A stretch of 63,674 bases of DNA from Gammaproteobacteria bacterium (GTDB taxonomy: Bacteria > Pseudomonadota > Gammaproteobacteria > Steroidobacterales > Steroidobacteraceae). Position numbers and translations under genes: made by a program. Position 1 is the first letter of the stretch, and the number at the start of each line of letters is the position of its first letter. The DNA lies in NCBI GenBank assembly GCA_027366635.1, contig DAHXNE010000111.1, positions 1-63,674 on the forward strand, written 5' to 3'. This document shows positions 26,936 through 34,711 of the stretch, piece by piece. The notes under the pieces are model-generated. The model was not told the DNA's origin. It worked only from the letters and a program-made list of their open reading frames with translations, and did no database searches.

Positions 26936-28005
26936 AGTTGGTTCCCGCCGAAGTACAGGTAGAACTCGTCGTTGTCGATCATCTGCAGCCTGGGAGTGTC
27001 GCGCGGGACCTGTTCGTTGTCGTTGGCCGAGGGCCGCAGGTAGACGGGCAGCATCAACCGCTCGTGGAAGCCGCAGGCGCTCAAAATGGAGCCGAAGCCC
27101 GGATCGCTTGCCCAGGCCGTGAGCTCCGTCATTCCTCCGTGGCATCTGGCCTGCTGCACGGCGGCATGCGCCAGGGCGTGCCAGTCTCGAGGATCCTCAC
27201 TAACCATCCAGGCATCCGCCAATCGCGCCTGCCCGGGCGCGTAGCTGAGCATGAAGTACCCGCCGATCCGTCCACCGCGCTCGAGGGCGTAGAGCTCCAC
27301 CGGAACGATGGGACAGGCGAGCGCGTGGCGCAGCAGGGCGGCGCTGCGCCGGAACATCAGCAGGCTCGGCCGGGGTTCCGGCAGCACGGCATCAAGCTGG
27401 TCGACCTGATCGGCCTCGATGCGCCGCACCTCCCATCCGCCGAGCTCCCGCCTCGGAGCGCTGAGGATCCACAGCAGGCTGCGGGCCATCCGCGGACCGC
27501 GTTTCCACGGCGCGCCGGTTGGGCGGCGCAGAATGCCGAGCGGGTTCAGCGTGCGGACATAGCCGCGCACGGCGCCGCACCGCTGATAGCCGATGCGGGG
27601 CATGATGGCGAGCGTGTCCTTGCTGCCGCCAATGCCGAGGAGGAAGTCGGTCATACACGCGACGTGCTTCATCAGGTGCACGCCGGCCCCGAGCGCCTCC
27701 CGGCGCGCCGCCCAGTCGATCATGTGGATCACTCGGGCCTGACGGACACCCCAGTGCATCGCCCCGGGCACCACCGCCCCGTGCGCCAGCAGGCTTCGTC
27801 CGTCGGTCAGCACGAAGGAGCGCGGGCCGGGCCAATCGGGGCGCTCGCGCCAGTACTTCCAGTCGAGATGCTCGGGCGCGGTGTGCGGGCACAGCCCCGC
27901 CTGGCGCATCAGCGCCACGATCGCCGCGCCGTCCTCCGGGGTGGACGGCCGGATCCGGCGGCTGCCCGGGGTGTCCCGGGCGGTATCGACCTGAACGAAT
28001 GACAC
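26926..28005 (-). CDS. GNAT-family N-acetyltransferase (EPS-associated)
   Basis: It is a GNAT-like protein of about 359 aa starting at GTG 28005 (VSFVQVDTARD), with AGGA about 11 nt upstream. The larger open frame upstream runs into the divergent XrtA leader and is basic and low-complexity, so it was discarded. RRIRPSTPEDGAAIVALMRQAG (about 14-35) is the first strand/helix of the GNAT fold. The second half holds a further GNAT-like unit (ERGGRIGGYFMLSYAPGQ). It shares the operon with FemAB and deacetylase and is divergent from XrtA across about 150 nt. It may acylate an amino sugar exposed by the deacetylase or made by the DegT protein. Confidence 0.7.
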   Translation of the reverse strand: MSFVQVDTARDTPGSRRIRPSTPEDGAAIVALMRQAGLCPHTAPEHLDWKYWRERPDWPGPRSFVLTDGRSLLAHGAVVPGAMHWGVRQARVIHMIDWAARREALGAGVHLMKHVACMTDFLLGIGGSKDTLAIMPRIGYQRCGAVRGYVRTLNPLGILRRPTGAPWKRGPRMARSLLWILSAPRRELGGWEVRRIEADQVDQLDAVLPEPRPSLLMFRRSAALLRHALACPIVPVELYALERGGRIGGYFMLSYAPGQARLADAWMVSEDPRDWHALAHAAVQQARCHGGMTELTAWASDPGFGSILSACGFHERLMLPVYLRPSANDNEQVPRDTPRLQMIDNDEFYLYFGGNQLWA

Positions 28006-28153
28006 GAAGCGCTCTGTCCTGGTGGCTGCCGGTCGATTTGACAGAAGTCCGGCGCAGTGGCCCTCGAGGGCGGCTATGGTACAAAATGGCGCCCGCAATC
28101 GTTGGATCACGTGGCGTCGGCACTGCGTCTGTCGCCTGGAGGCGCTCATCGAC

Positions 28154-29938
28154 ATGCCGGACCTCACTCCCGCGCAACCTCGCGATGCCGCGGCGCGCGC
28201 ACCGGCTCTCGGCATCCGGCGCGTCGCGCTGGTCCTGGGACTGTGGCTCGCGGTCGCAGTCCTCTATTGGCCGAGCTCGGTGGCGCTCGCCCACCTGTGG
28301 ACCAATGTCGCGCAGGAAACCTACACCCACGGCTTTCTGATTCTGGGGATCAGCCTGTGGCTGGTGGTTCGGGCGCGTCACAAGCTGGCCGCCGTGCCCG
28401 TGCAACCGGTGCTGCCGGCGCTGATTGTGCTGCTGCTCTTGAGCGCCCTGTGGGTGTGGGCCTGGCGCGCGGCGATTCAGGAGCTGCAGATGATGCTCGT
28501 GCCGCTGATCTTATTCACCGCGATCGTGGCGATGCTGGGCTGGCGCGCGGCGCGCATCCTCGCCTTCTCGGTCGGCTATCTCTACTTCGCGCTGCCCTTC
28601 TGGAGCGGCGGGATCTTCCTGTTGCAGGACTTGAGCGCCCGGATGGTCGGCGTGCTGGTGTGGCTCGCGGGGGTGCCCGCGTACATGCAGGGCAATCTGA
28701 TCGAGCTGCCCGCCGGCGCCATCCGCATCGCCGGCGGCTGCAGCGGGATCCATTCGTTCATCGTGGCGCTGGCGCTGGCCGCCCTCTACGGCGTGCTGTT
28801 CGAGCTGCCGCTGCGGCGCCGATTCTTCGCCCTGGGCCTGATGGCCGCGATCGCGCTCGTGCTCAACTGGGTGCGCATCTTCATCGTGACCGCCGTCGCG
28901 TATGACACCGACATGCACAGCTCGCTGGTGCGCAACCACTACTGGCTGGGCTGGTGGCTGTTTGCGGCCGGGTTCGTGGCGTTTCTCTGGTGGATGGAGC
29001 GCAAACCAGCCGGCGCGCCGCCGGCACGCCCGGCAGCCCCGGCCGCCGCAGCTGGACCGGTCGACGCGCCAGCCGGCTCGCATCTCGGCCTGCCGCGCAC
29101 CGTGGCCGCGGTGGTGGCGCTCGCCCTGGCGCTGATCGTACTCGTCGCCTTCGCCACCGGCCTGCGCACCTCGCTGGCGCGCAATCACTACTGGCTGGGC
29201 TGGTTGCTGTGCGCGGCCGCCCTGGCGGGCTTTTTCGGGTGGATTGGCTGGCGGCGCAAAGCCGCCCAGCCGTCGCGGCCGGCGGCGCCCGCCGCAGTGC
29301 CCGCGGCCGGTCCGGCGATCGGCGCGGCGCAGATCGTCGCCACGCTGCTGGCGCTGGCCATTCTGCCGGCCGCCGCCTACGGCATGGACTGGACGCACGC
29401 CGGGCAGAGCCCCTCGGTCGCGATCGAGTGGCCGGCGGCGCCCGCGGGCTGGGCGGGGCCCGCTCGGGCCTACGCCTCGGTGTGGCACCCGGTGTTCCGC
29501 GGCGCCAGCGGGCAGTCGCTGCGGCAGTACACCGACGCGCGGGGCGCGACCGTGCAGGTGTTCGCCGTGGCCTACCGCGAGCAGACCCAACACGCCAAGC
29601 TGCTCGGCTATTGGAACCACCTGCTCGGCACCGGGCACGTGCTCTCGCGCGAATCGCTGCGGATCGTGACGACCCCGAGCGGCCGCTGGCGGCAGATGCA
29701 GGTGCGCAACCTCGCCGGCACGCGCTCGCTCATCTGGTCCCGCTATCGGATCGGCGCGCGCACCTTCGTCGCGCCGCGGCTCTCTCAGCTCTGGTACGGG
29801 CTCGCGGCCCTGATCGATCCGCCGCTGTCCTCGTTGCGGGCGCTGCGCACGGCCTGCGTGCCGGACTGCGCGGCCGCGCGCCGCCGCCTGGCCGCAGTGG
29901 CGAGCGCTTTGCGGCCGAAGTTTGTGCCGGGTCAGTAA
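28154..29938 (+). CDS. xrtA: Exosortase A fused to EpsI domain, with duplicated His segment
   Basis: It is a polytopic membrane transpeptidase-like enzyme that cleaves and anchors PEP-CTERM proteins at the inner membrane. The start is ATG 28154 with GGAGG 11 nt upstream. There are about eight N-terminal helices. The predicted catalytic residues are Cys196 in GGCSGIHSF, Arg241 in NWVRIF and His262 in RNHYWLGW. Unusually, residues of about 256-338 are tandemly repeated as 339-415, so a second RNHYWLGW with His345 follows, joined by an Ala/Pro-rich linker. The C-terminal part (from about 420) is the EpsI (DUF3485) periplasmic domain. It is inverted relative to the flanking core genes, and its end overlaps the next gene by 7 nt. 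Confidence 0.92.
   Translation: MPDLTPAQPRDAAARAPALGIRRVALVLGLWLAVAVLYWPSSVALAHLWTNVAQETYTHGFLILGISLWLVVRARHKLAAVPVQPVLPALIVLLLLSALWVWAWRAAIQELQMMLVPLILFTAIVAMLGWRAARILAFSVGYLYFALPFWSGGIFLLQDLSARMVGVLVWLAGVPAYMQGNLIELPAGAIRIAGGCSGIHSFIVALALAALYGVLFELPLRRRFFALGLMAAIALVLNWVRIFIVTAVAYDTDMHSSLVRNHYWLGWWLFAAGFVAFLWWMERKPAGAPPARPAAPAAAAGPVDAPAGSHLGLPRTVAAVVALALALIVLVAFATGLRTSLARNHYWLGWLLCAAALAGFFGWIGWRRKAAQPSRPAAPAAVPAAGPAIGAAQIVATLLALAILPAAAYGMDWTHAGQSPSVAIEWPAAPAGWAGPARAYASVWHPVFRGASGQSLRQYTDARGATVQVFAVAYREQTQHAKLLGYWNHLLGTGHVLSRESLRIVTTPSGRWRQMQVRNLAGTRSLIWSRYRIGARTFVAPRLSQLWYGLAALIDPPLSSLRALRTACVPDCAAARRRLAAVASALRPKFVPGQ
28919..29395 (+). repeat. Tandem 249-nt duplication inside xrtA
   Basis: Two direct copies start at 28919 and 29168, exactly 249 nt (83 codons) apart, so the frame is kept. 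The best-conserved part (28922-28969 against 29171-29218) differs at only a few bases and encodes SLVRNHYWLGW and SLARNHYWLGW. Each copy continues into a membrane helix, an Ala/Pro linker and a second hydrophobic segment; these parts are more diverged. Normal exosortase A proteins have one such unit before EpsI. Confidence 0.85.
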
Positions 29939-31431
29939 CCGCCGAGGAAATTCGACATCCCGGGGATGCCGTTCGGGGACGCCCCCTGGGTCTGCGGACC
30001 GAGCAGGCTGTAGGTGAAGTACACCCCGACCTCGTCGTCGCTGTAGGAGCCGACCCGGAAGTTCGATCGGCCGGCCGAGCCGCTCTGCTGGATACGCTCC
30101 GCGTACAGGGACACCGCCAGGCGAACGAAGGTCTTCGAGAGCGTCAGTCCGATCGTCTCGCGGTGCGTCTCGCCCTGCAGCTTCGAGTAGCGATCGATAT
30201 AGCCGCCGGCCTGCAACTGCACGGAGAGTGTCGGGCGCAGCTGCTGGCTCACGATCAGGGCGGCGCCCTCGTCCACGGAGTCGTCGTTGGTGACGGCGTC
30301 GGCCGCGGCGGCGCGCGTGTGCTGATAGATGTTCTGGCTGACGGTCCCCGAGAGGGAAAGACGGGTGAGGGCGCGCTGGAAGGTCCAGCCGAGGGAGCCG
30401 GAGCGCTCCTCGTAGGGTTGCGGTATGGCCAGCGCGGCGCCCAGCGAGGTGCCCGTCTGCAGGGCGATCTGCGCCCCGGGTGAGCCCATCGAGGCGCCGT
30501 TCATCGAATAGGACGACTGGGCGCTCAGGAACACGGAGGAGAACGGCGAGATCTTGCGGGTGATGCGCAGCTGATAGAGCGGTGCGGCACTGCTGCTGCC
30601 GCCGCTGAAGTCGAGCATGTTGTAGCCGGCCTGGAGCCGCAAGGTGGTGCGCGGGGAGCTCGTGGCGAACACCACCGACCCCTCGCTCACGTCAAAGTTT
30701 GGGACGGGTGCGTGCTCGGTGCGCTGCAGGATCGAGGAGTCGAGATACTCGGTGTGCTCGGTGCTGCCCTCGAACGCCACGTAGGCGGCCCCCGTCAGCG
30801 CGTGGATGAACTTCAGTCCCCCCTCGAACGACTGCGAGTCGAACGGGGAGCGCTGATAGGTCGTGCGCGAATACAGTCCCGAGAGCGTCAGCCGGTTGCG
30901 CAGACCGAAATGCAGATTGAAGTCCGGTCCGGTGGCCACGTCGTTGATGGTCTGCAGGCTCTCGGGGGTCGGGGCCTGGAACGGATCGGTCATCGCCTCA
31001 CCGAAGCCGTCGCTGAGCCGCCACTGCACCGGGTCGGTGTCCTTGCCGAGGATCGCCGAGCCGTTGAACTCGCCGTAGAAGCTGCCCGGGAGGGTGCCGC
31101 GGACATACTGCAGGCGATCAATGTCGCCGAGGAGGTTGACCGTCAGCATCCCGGTGCGCTGGTAGTCGGTCGCAAAGCCCAGGGTGGCGAGGCCGTCCTG
31201 CTGCCCCCGCCGGCTCGTGAGCAGCGGATTGTCGGCGTAGGCGAGTCCCGCCAGGACATCGAGGTAGCCGACCTCGCCGCGCGGAGTGACGACGCCGTAG
31301 GGCTGCTGCGCGGGAAGTGCCTGCGCCGGCGTCACGCCCTGCACCGTCTGCTGCGGCGCTTCCTGGGCCCGTGCCGCCTGGGCGCCGAGCGCGAGCAGAC
31401 CGATGGCCAGACACTGGGTGGAAGTTTTCAT
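29932..31431 (-). CDS. XrtA-associated outer-membrane beta-barrel protein (TIGR03016-like)
   Basis: It is an exported protein of about 499 aa. A signal peptide (MKTSTQCLAIGLLALGAQAA, cut near ARAQE) leads into a Gln/Pro-rich linker and then alternating hydrophobic/polar strands with many Tyr, Arg and Ser pairs. It ends VGVYFTYSLLG shortly before the C-terminus. This is the picture of the TIGR03016 family, which resembles capillary outer-membrane porins for EPS secretion. An ATG at 31440 lies three codons upstream. It is the last gene of the leftward export operon, 67 nt after the tyrosine kinase, and its 3' end overlaps the end of xrtA by 7 nt on the opposite strand. Confidence 0.88.
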   Translation of the reverse strand: MKTSTQCLAIGLLALGAQAARAQEAPQQTVQGVTPAQALPAQQPYGVVTPRGEVGYLDVLAGLAYADNPLLTSRRGQQDGLATLGFATDYQRTGMLTVNLLGDIDRLQYVRGTLPGSFYGEFNGSAILGKDTDPVQWRLSDGFGEAMTDPFQAPTPESLQTINDVATGPDFNLHFGLRNRLTLSGLYSRTTYQRSPFDSQSFEGGLKFIHALTGAAYVAFEGSTEHTEYLDSSILQRTEHAPVPNFDVSEGSVVFATSSPRTTLRLQAGYNMLDFSGGSSSAAPLYQLRITRKISPFSSVFLSAQSSYSMNGASMGSPGAQIALQTGTSLGAALAIPQPYEERSGSLGWTFQRALTRLSLSGTVSQNIYQHTRAAAADAVTNDDSVDEGAALIVSQQLRPTLSVQLQAGGYIDRYSKLQGETHRETIGLTLSKTFVRLAVSLYAERIQQSGSAGRSNFRVGSYSDDEVGVYFTYSLLGPQTQGASPNGIPGMSNFLGGY

Positions 31432-31507
31432 TGTTGTCATGTTAGAACGCTGACGACGCGGACGCCCGGGTCCGCGCCCCGGGACAGACCCGGCCGGGAC
31501 CGGAGCG

Positions 31508-32419
31508 TCAGGTCCCGCCGGGTTTCGGCGGCTCGCCGCGCCCGTTGCCGTAGCCGTAGTAGTAATAGTACGAGGACGTCACCGTGTGCGCGCTCTGATT
31601 GAGCAGCAGCGAGACCCCGGGATGCCCGTCCAGGCTCTTCAGCGCATCGAGCAACACCGGCTGCGGGGTCCACTGCGCCCGGACCACCACCACGATCTGC
31701 CCCGCCAGATGCGCCAGCGCCGTGGACTCGGTGGTCTGCAGCAGCGGCGGGGAATCGAACACCACCACGCGCGCGGCGTCGTTCTCCCCCAGCGCCGCCG
31801 CCAGCTGCCGCATCCGGCTGCTCGCCAGCAGCTCGGTGGCCTCCTCGGGCCGGCCGCCGGCGGCCAGGAAACTCAAGGTGGGCAGGTCCGTCGGATGGAT
31901 CAGGGTCTCGACGTCCAGGCTGCCATCGCGCAGCGCATCGAGCAGCCCGGGCGCATCGCCCAGTCCGAGGACGTGGCTCAATTGCGGCTTGGCCACATCC
32001 GCATCGACGAGCAGCACCCGGATGTCCTTCTCGCGCGCCAGACTGAGCGCCAGATTGACCGCGGTGAAGCTCTTGCCCTCACCCGTCATGGCGCTGGCGA
32101 TCATGATCAGATAGCCGTTCGGGACGCGCGGTGCGCCGCGGCCGATGGCCTTGGCCACCAGCGGATGCTTGATCTCGCGGTACTGGCGCGCGAGCTGATT
32201 CATGTCCTCCTCGGGGGGCAGAAGCCCCGCGGAGCGCAGCACGCCGCGATCGAGGACGATACCGGAGGCACGCGCGGTACTCACGCGGGCACCGGCGGAC
32301 GCTGTCCCGGGGTGCGCGGGTGGGCTGGCGGGAGCGGGATGCTCCGGGCTCGCCGCCGCGCCTTCCGCGGCCTGCTTGCTTTCCTGCAGCTTGCGGATCG
32401 CTTTCTCGACGACGCTCAT
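31508..32419 (-). CDS. XrtA-system tyrosine autokinase (BY-kinase, TIGR03018-like)
   Basis: It is a cytoplasmic BY-kinase that partners the chain-length protein and controls EPS polymer length. The N-terminus MSVVEKAIRKLQESK is the hallmark of the group. A Pro/Ala linker (22-50) follows. The Walker A motif is SAMTGEGKSFT (109-119), Walker A' VLLVDAD (135-141) and Walker B VVVFDSPP near 217. A C-terminal tyrosine cluster (SYYYYYGYG, about 282-290) is the autophosphorylation site. Its ATG overlaps the stop of the Wzz-like gene by 4 nt. The probable opposing phosphatase is at 19017-19619. Confidence 0.92.
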   Translation of the reverse strand: MSVVEKAIRKLQESKQAAEGAAASPEHPAPASPPAHPGTASAGARVSTARASGIVLDRGVLRSAGLLPPEEDMNQLARQYREIKHPLVAKAIGRGAPRVPNGYLIMIASAMTGEGKSFTAVNLALSLAREKDIRVLLVDADVAKPQLSHVLGLGDAPGLLDALRDGSLDVETLIHPTDLPTLSFLAAGGRPEEATELLASSRMRQLAAALGENDAARVVVFDSPPLLQTTESTALAHLAGQIVVVVRAQWTPQPVLLDALKSLDGHPGVSLLLNQSAHTVTSSYYYYYGYGNGRGEPPKPGGT

Positions 32420-34026
32420 GTCCGCAGCTCTCCGATGACGTGCGAGATATGTCCGTGCAGCACCAGCACGGCGGCCCCGAGGACCAACAGCGCCGCGGTC
32501 CAGAACGCGTAGCGCACGGTGCTGCGGCGGCGCACCACGCGGTGCTGATCCGACCAGGCCAGGCTCACCGCGCCGAGCACCGTGAGCCCGGTCGCCGCGC
32601 CGAGCTGGCGCGAGCTGACGAACACCGGCCGCAGCAGATGCAGCAGATAGGCGACCCCGGCTCCGGCGGCAAGCGCCGCGAGCAGCGCCCCGATGATGAG
32701 CAGCGCGCGCTTCGGCGACACCGGCTTGAAGCTCGCGGCCGGCGGATCGATCACCTGGAACTTGATCAGGCCCGTGTTGGCCGCCTGCTGGCCGAGGCGG
32801 GTGCTGTCGAGGCGGGCGAGCAGCGCATCGTACTGCTTCTTGGTCACCTCGTAGTTGCGCGTCAGCTGGGCATACTCGGCCTGTACTTGCGGCGCCAGAC
32901 CCATCTGGCGGCGCAGCTTGACGATTTCCGCGCGCCGGTCGACGATCTCCTGCTGGATCGAGGCCACATCGACCTGCTCGTTGTTGTATTGCTCCTCGAG
33001 CCGCTGGTACACCGGATTGGCGGTCAGGCCCAGGGCCGCGGCCGCCCCGACATTGCCGGTCCTCGCCTGCGCCAGCTCCCGCTGGCGGCGCGCCTTGAGC
33101 TGCGCCAGGGTCTGGCGCAGCGCGATCACGCTCGGATACTTGTTGGTGTATTTCAGCAGCAGCTGATCGAGCTGCTGGCGGGTCTGCTCGATCTGCTGCT
33201 CGGTGTTGAGCGCGGCGGCACTGGCGCTGGAGAGCGCCGCGGCCGGGGCGCTCGCGGTGAACTGCTGGCCGGACTTCATCTCCGCGGCCAGCTCATCGGC
33301 CTTGCGCTCGCTCACGTACAGGTTTTCCTTCAGCTGGGTGAGCGCGCTGTCGGCGGCCTGCAGCCGGCTGAAGTAATCACCCTGCTCGTCCGGCAGCAGC
33401 CCGATGTTGCGCTTCTTGAAATTCGCCAGCTGCTGCTCGGTGGCCGACAGGCGCTGGCCGTAGTTGGCGATCTGCTGGGTGAGGAACTGCTCGGTCTGGC
33501 GCGAGCCGCGGCTCTTGTCGGAAAGCGAGCCTTCCACGAAGTCGTTGAGCAGATCGTTGACCACCTGGATGCTGCGGGCGCGATTCGGATCGGTGTAGCT
33601 GATGGTGAACAGCTTGGGGACCGCGTTGGGATTCTTCGTCTTGCCGGCGACGATGGCGATGTTGGCCCGCAGCCCATTGATCACCGCCTGCTGCTGCGCC
33701 GGGGTGATCGCCCCGGCCATCAGCCCGGTCTCGTTGGCGACCCGGCGCAGCTGTGGGGCGCCCATGAGCTCGTCGGTCATGCGCGCGATCTGATCGGCGA
33801 CATTGTCGTTCAGGCTGATGCCCTTGGTCGCCTGGCTCAGTGTCGTGCCCGAATCCACGAACACCTTGGCGTGGGCCTGGTACTTGTTCGGGATGAGGAA
33901 GATCACGCCCCAGAACAGCAGCGCCGCGCACCAAGCGACGATCAGGGCCACCCACTTGAAGCGCCACAGCCCGCGCAGCTGGTCCTGCAGGACCGCGACG
34001 TCGCTGAACAGGGAATTTCCGGCCAT
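32416..34026 (-). CDS. XrtA-system polysaccharide chain-length determinant (Wzz-like, TIGR03007-like)
   Basis: It is an inner-membrane polysaccharide co-polymerase of 536 aa. Membrane helix 1 is at about 29-51 (WVALIVAWCAALLFWGVIFL), followed by a periplasmic Wzz domain (KYQAHAKVFVDSGTTL) and long coiled coils of about 200-400 rich in Gln/Leu/Arg. The GNVGAAAALG block and the PKRALLIIGALLAAL helix come near 430-455, and a last C-terminal membrane span near 515 has a short cytoplasmic tail. It sits between the export protein (14-nt gap) and the tyrosine kinase (ATGA overlap), the standard order. It should set chain length together with the kinase. Confidence 0.93.
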   Translation of the reverse strand: MAGNSLFSDVAVLQDQLRGLWRFKWVALIVAWCAALLFWGVIFLIPNKYQAHAKVFVDSGTTLSQATKGISLNDNVADQIARMTDELMGAPQLRRVANETGLMAGAITPAQQQAVINGLRANIAIVAGKTKNPNAVPKLFTISYTDPNRARSIQVVNDLLNDFVEGSLSDKSRGSRQTEQFLTQQIANYGQRLSATEQQLANFKKRNIGLLPDEQGDYFSRLQAADSALTQLKENLYVSERKADELAAEMKSGQQFTASAPAAALSSASAAALNTEQQIEQTRQQLDQLLLKYTNKYPSVIALRQTLAQLKARRQRELAQARTGNVGAAAALGLTANPVYQRLEEQYNNEQVDVASIQQEIVDRRAEIVKLRRQMGLAPQVQAEYAQLTRNYEVTKKQYDALLARLDSTRLGQQAANTGLIKFQVIDPPAASFKPVSPKRALLIIGALLAALAAGAGVAYLLHLLRPVFVSSRQLGAATGLTVLGAVSLAWSDQHRVVRRRSTVRYAFWTAALLVLGAAVLVLHGHISHVIGELRT

Positions 34027-34040
34027 ATCGCGTTGCCGTC

Positions 34041-34673
34041 CTAGAAGAATGACTCGGGCACGACCAGCACATCACCGGGCTTGACCGGCAGGTTCTGCGA
34101 CAGCTCGCCCTTGTCGATGAGGTTGTACAGGTGCACGTGCAGGGTCTTGACGCGACCGTCCACCTCGCGCTCGATCTTGGCGTCATTGCCGTCCGCATAC
34201 GGGGTCAGCCCGCCTGCCGCCAGCACCACATCGAGCACGGTCATGCCCTCGTGGTACGGGATCGACATCGGATGCATCACCTGGCCGATGACCTGCACCT
34301 GACTGAGCACCGACAGGGCGTGCTCGACGATGATGGTCACTTTGGGGTTGCGGATGTACTCGGCCAGCACCTTGTCCATCGCATGCGCCAGCTGCACCGG
34401 GGTTCTGCCCGCGGCCACCATGTTCGGGACCAGCGGGGTCGAGATCCGCCCGTCCGGGCGCACCGGCACGGCCGTCTGCGACAGGTCGGGGTTCTGCCAG
34501 ACGAACACATCGAGCACGTCGCCGGGTCCGATGACGTAGGTCTTGGAGTGATCGACCGGGGCTTTCGCGTAGGCGCAGGGTGCGGCCGCGACGCCGAGCG
34601 CCACGACGGCCAGCAGCGCGTACAGGACCGGATTGAAGGCAAGGGAACGTCGCATCATTCGAGGGTAACGCAT
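34041..34673 (-). CDS. XrtA-system polysaccharide export protein (Wza-like, TIGR03027-like)
   Basis: It is a small Wza-type export protein of 210 aa. The signal peptide (YALLAVVALGVAAAPCAYA, about 18-36) is followed by the Poly_export motif YVIGPGDVLDVFVWQNPDLS, then PVRPDGRISTPL (periplasmic ring) and a SLBB domain from about 120 (VQVIGQVMHPMSIPYHEGM). It has no lipobox cysteine in the usual place, although a Cys occurs in the late signal region (PCAYA). ATG 34673 is used; the frame continues upstream only as an antisense shadow of prsT. It is the first gene of the export operon after prsT, ending 14 nt before the Wzz gene. Confidence 0.92.
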   Translation of the reverse strand: MRYPRMMRRSLAFNPVLYALLAVVALGVAAAPCAYAKAPVDHSKTYVIGPGDVLDVFVWQNPDLSQTAVPVRPDGRISTPLVPNMVAAGRTPVQLAHAMDKVLAEYIRNPKVTIIVEHALSVLSQVQVIGQVMHPMSIPYHEGMTVLDVVLAAGGLTPYADGNDAKIEREVDGRVKTLHVHLYNLIDKGELSQNLPVKPGDVLVVPESFF

Positions 34674-34711
34674 TGTGCCGCCGGGATGTGTGGTTACTGT
34701 CTCAAACCTGT

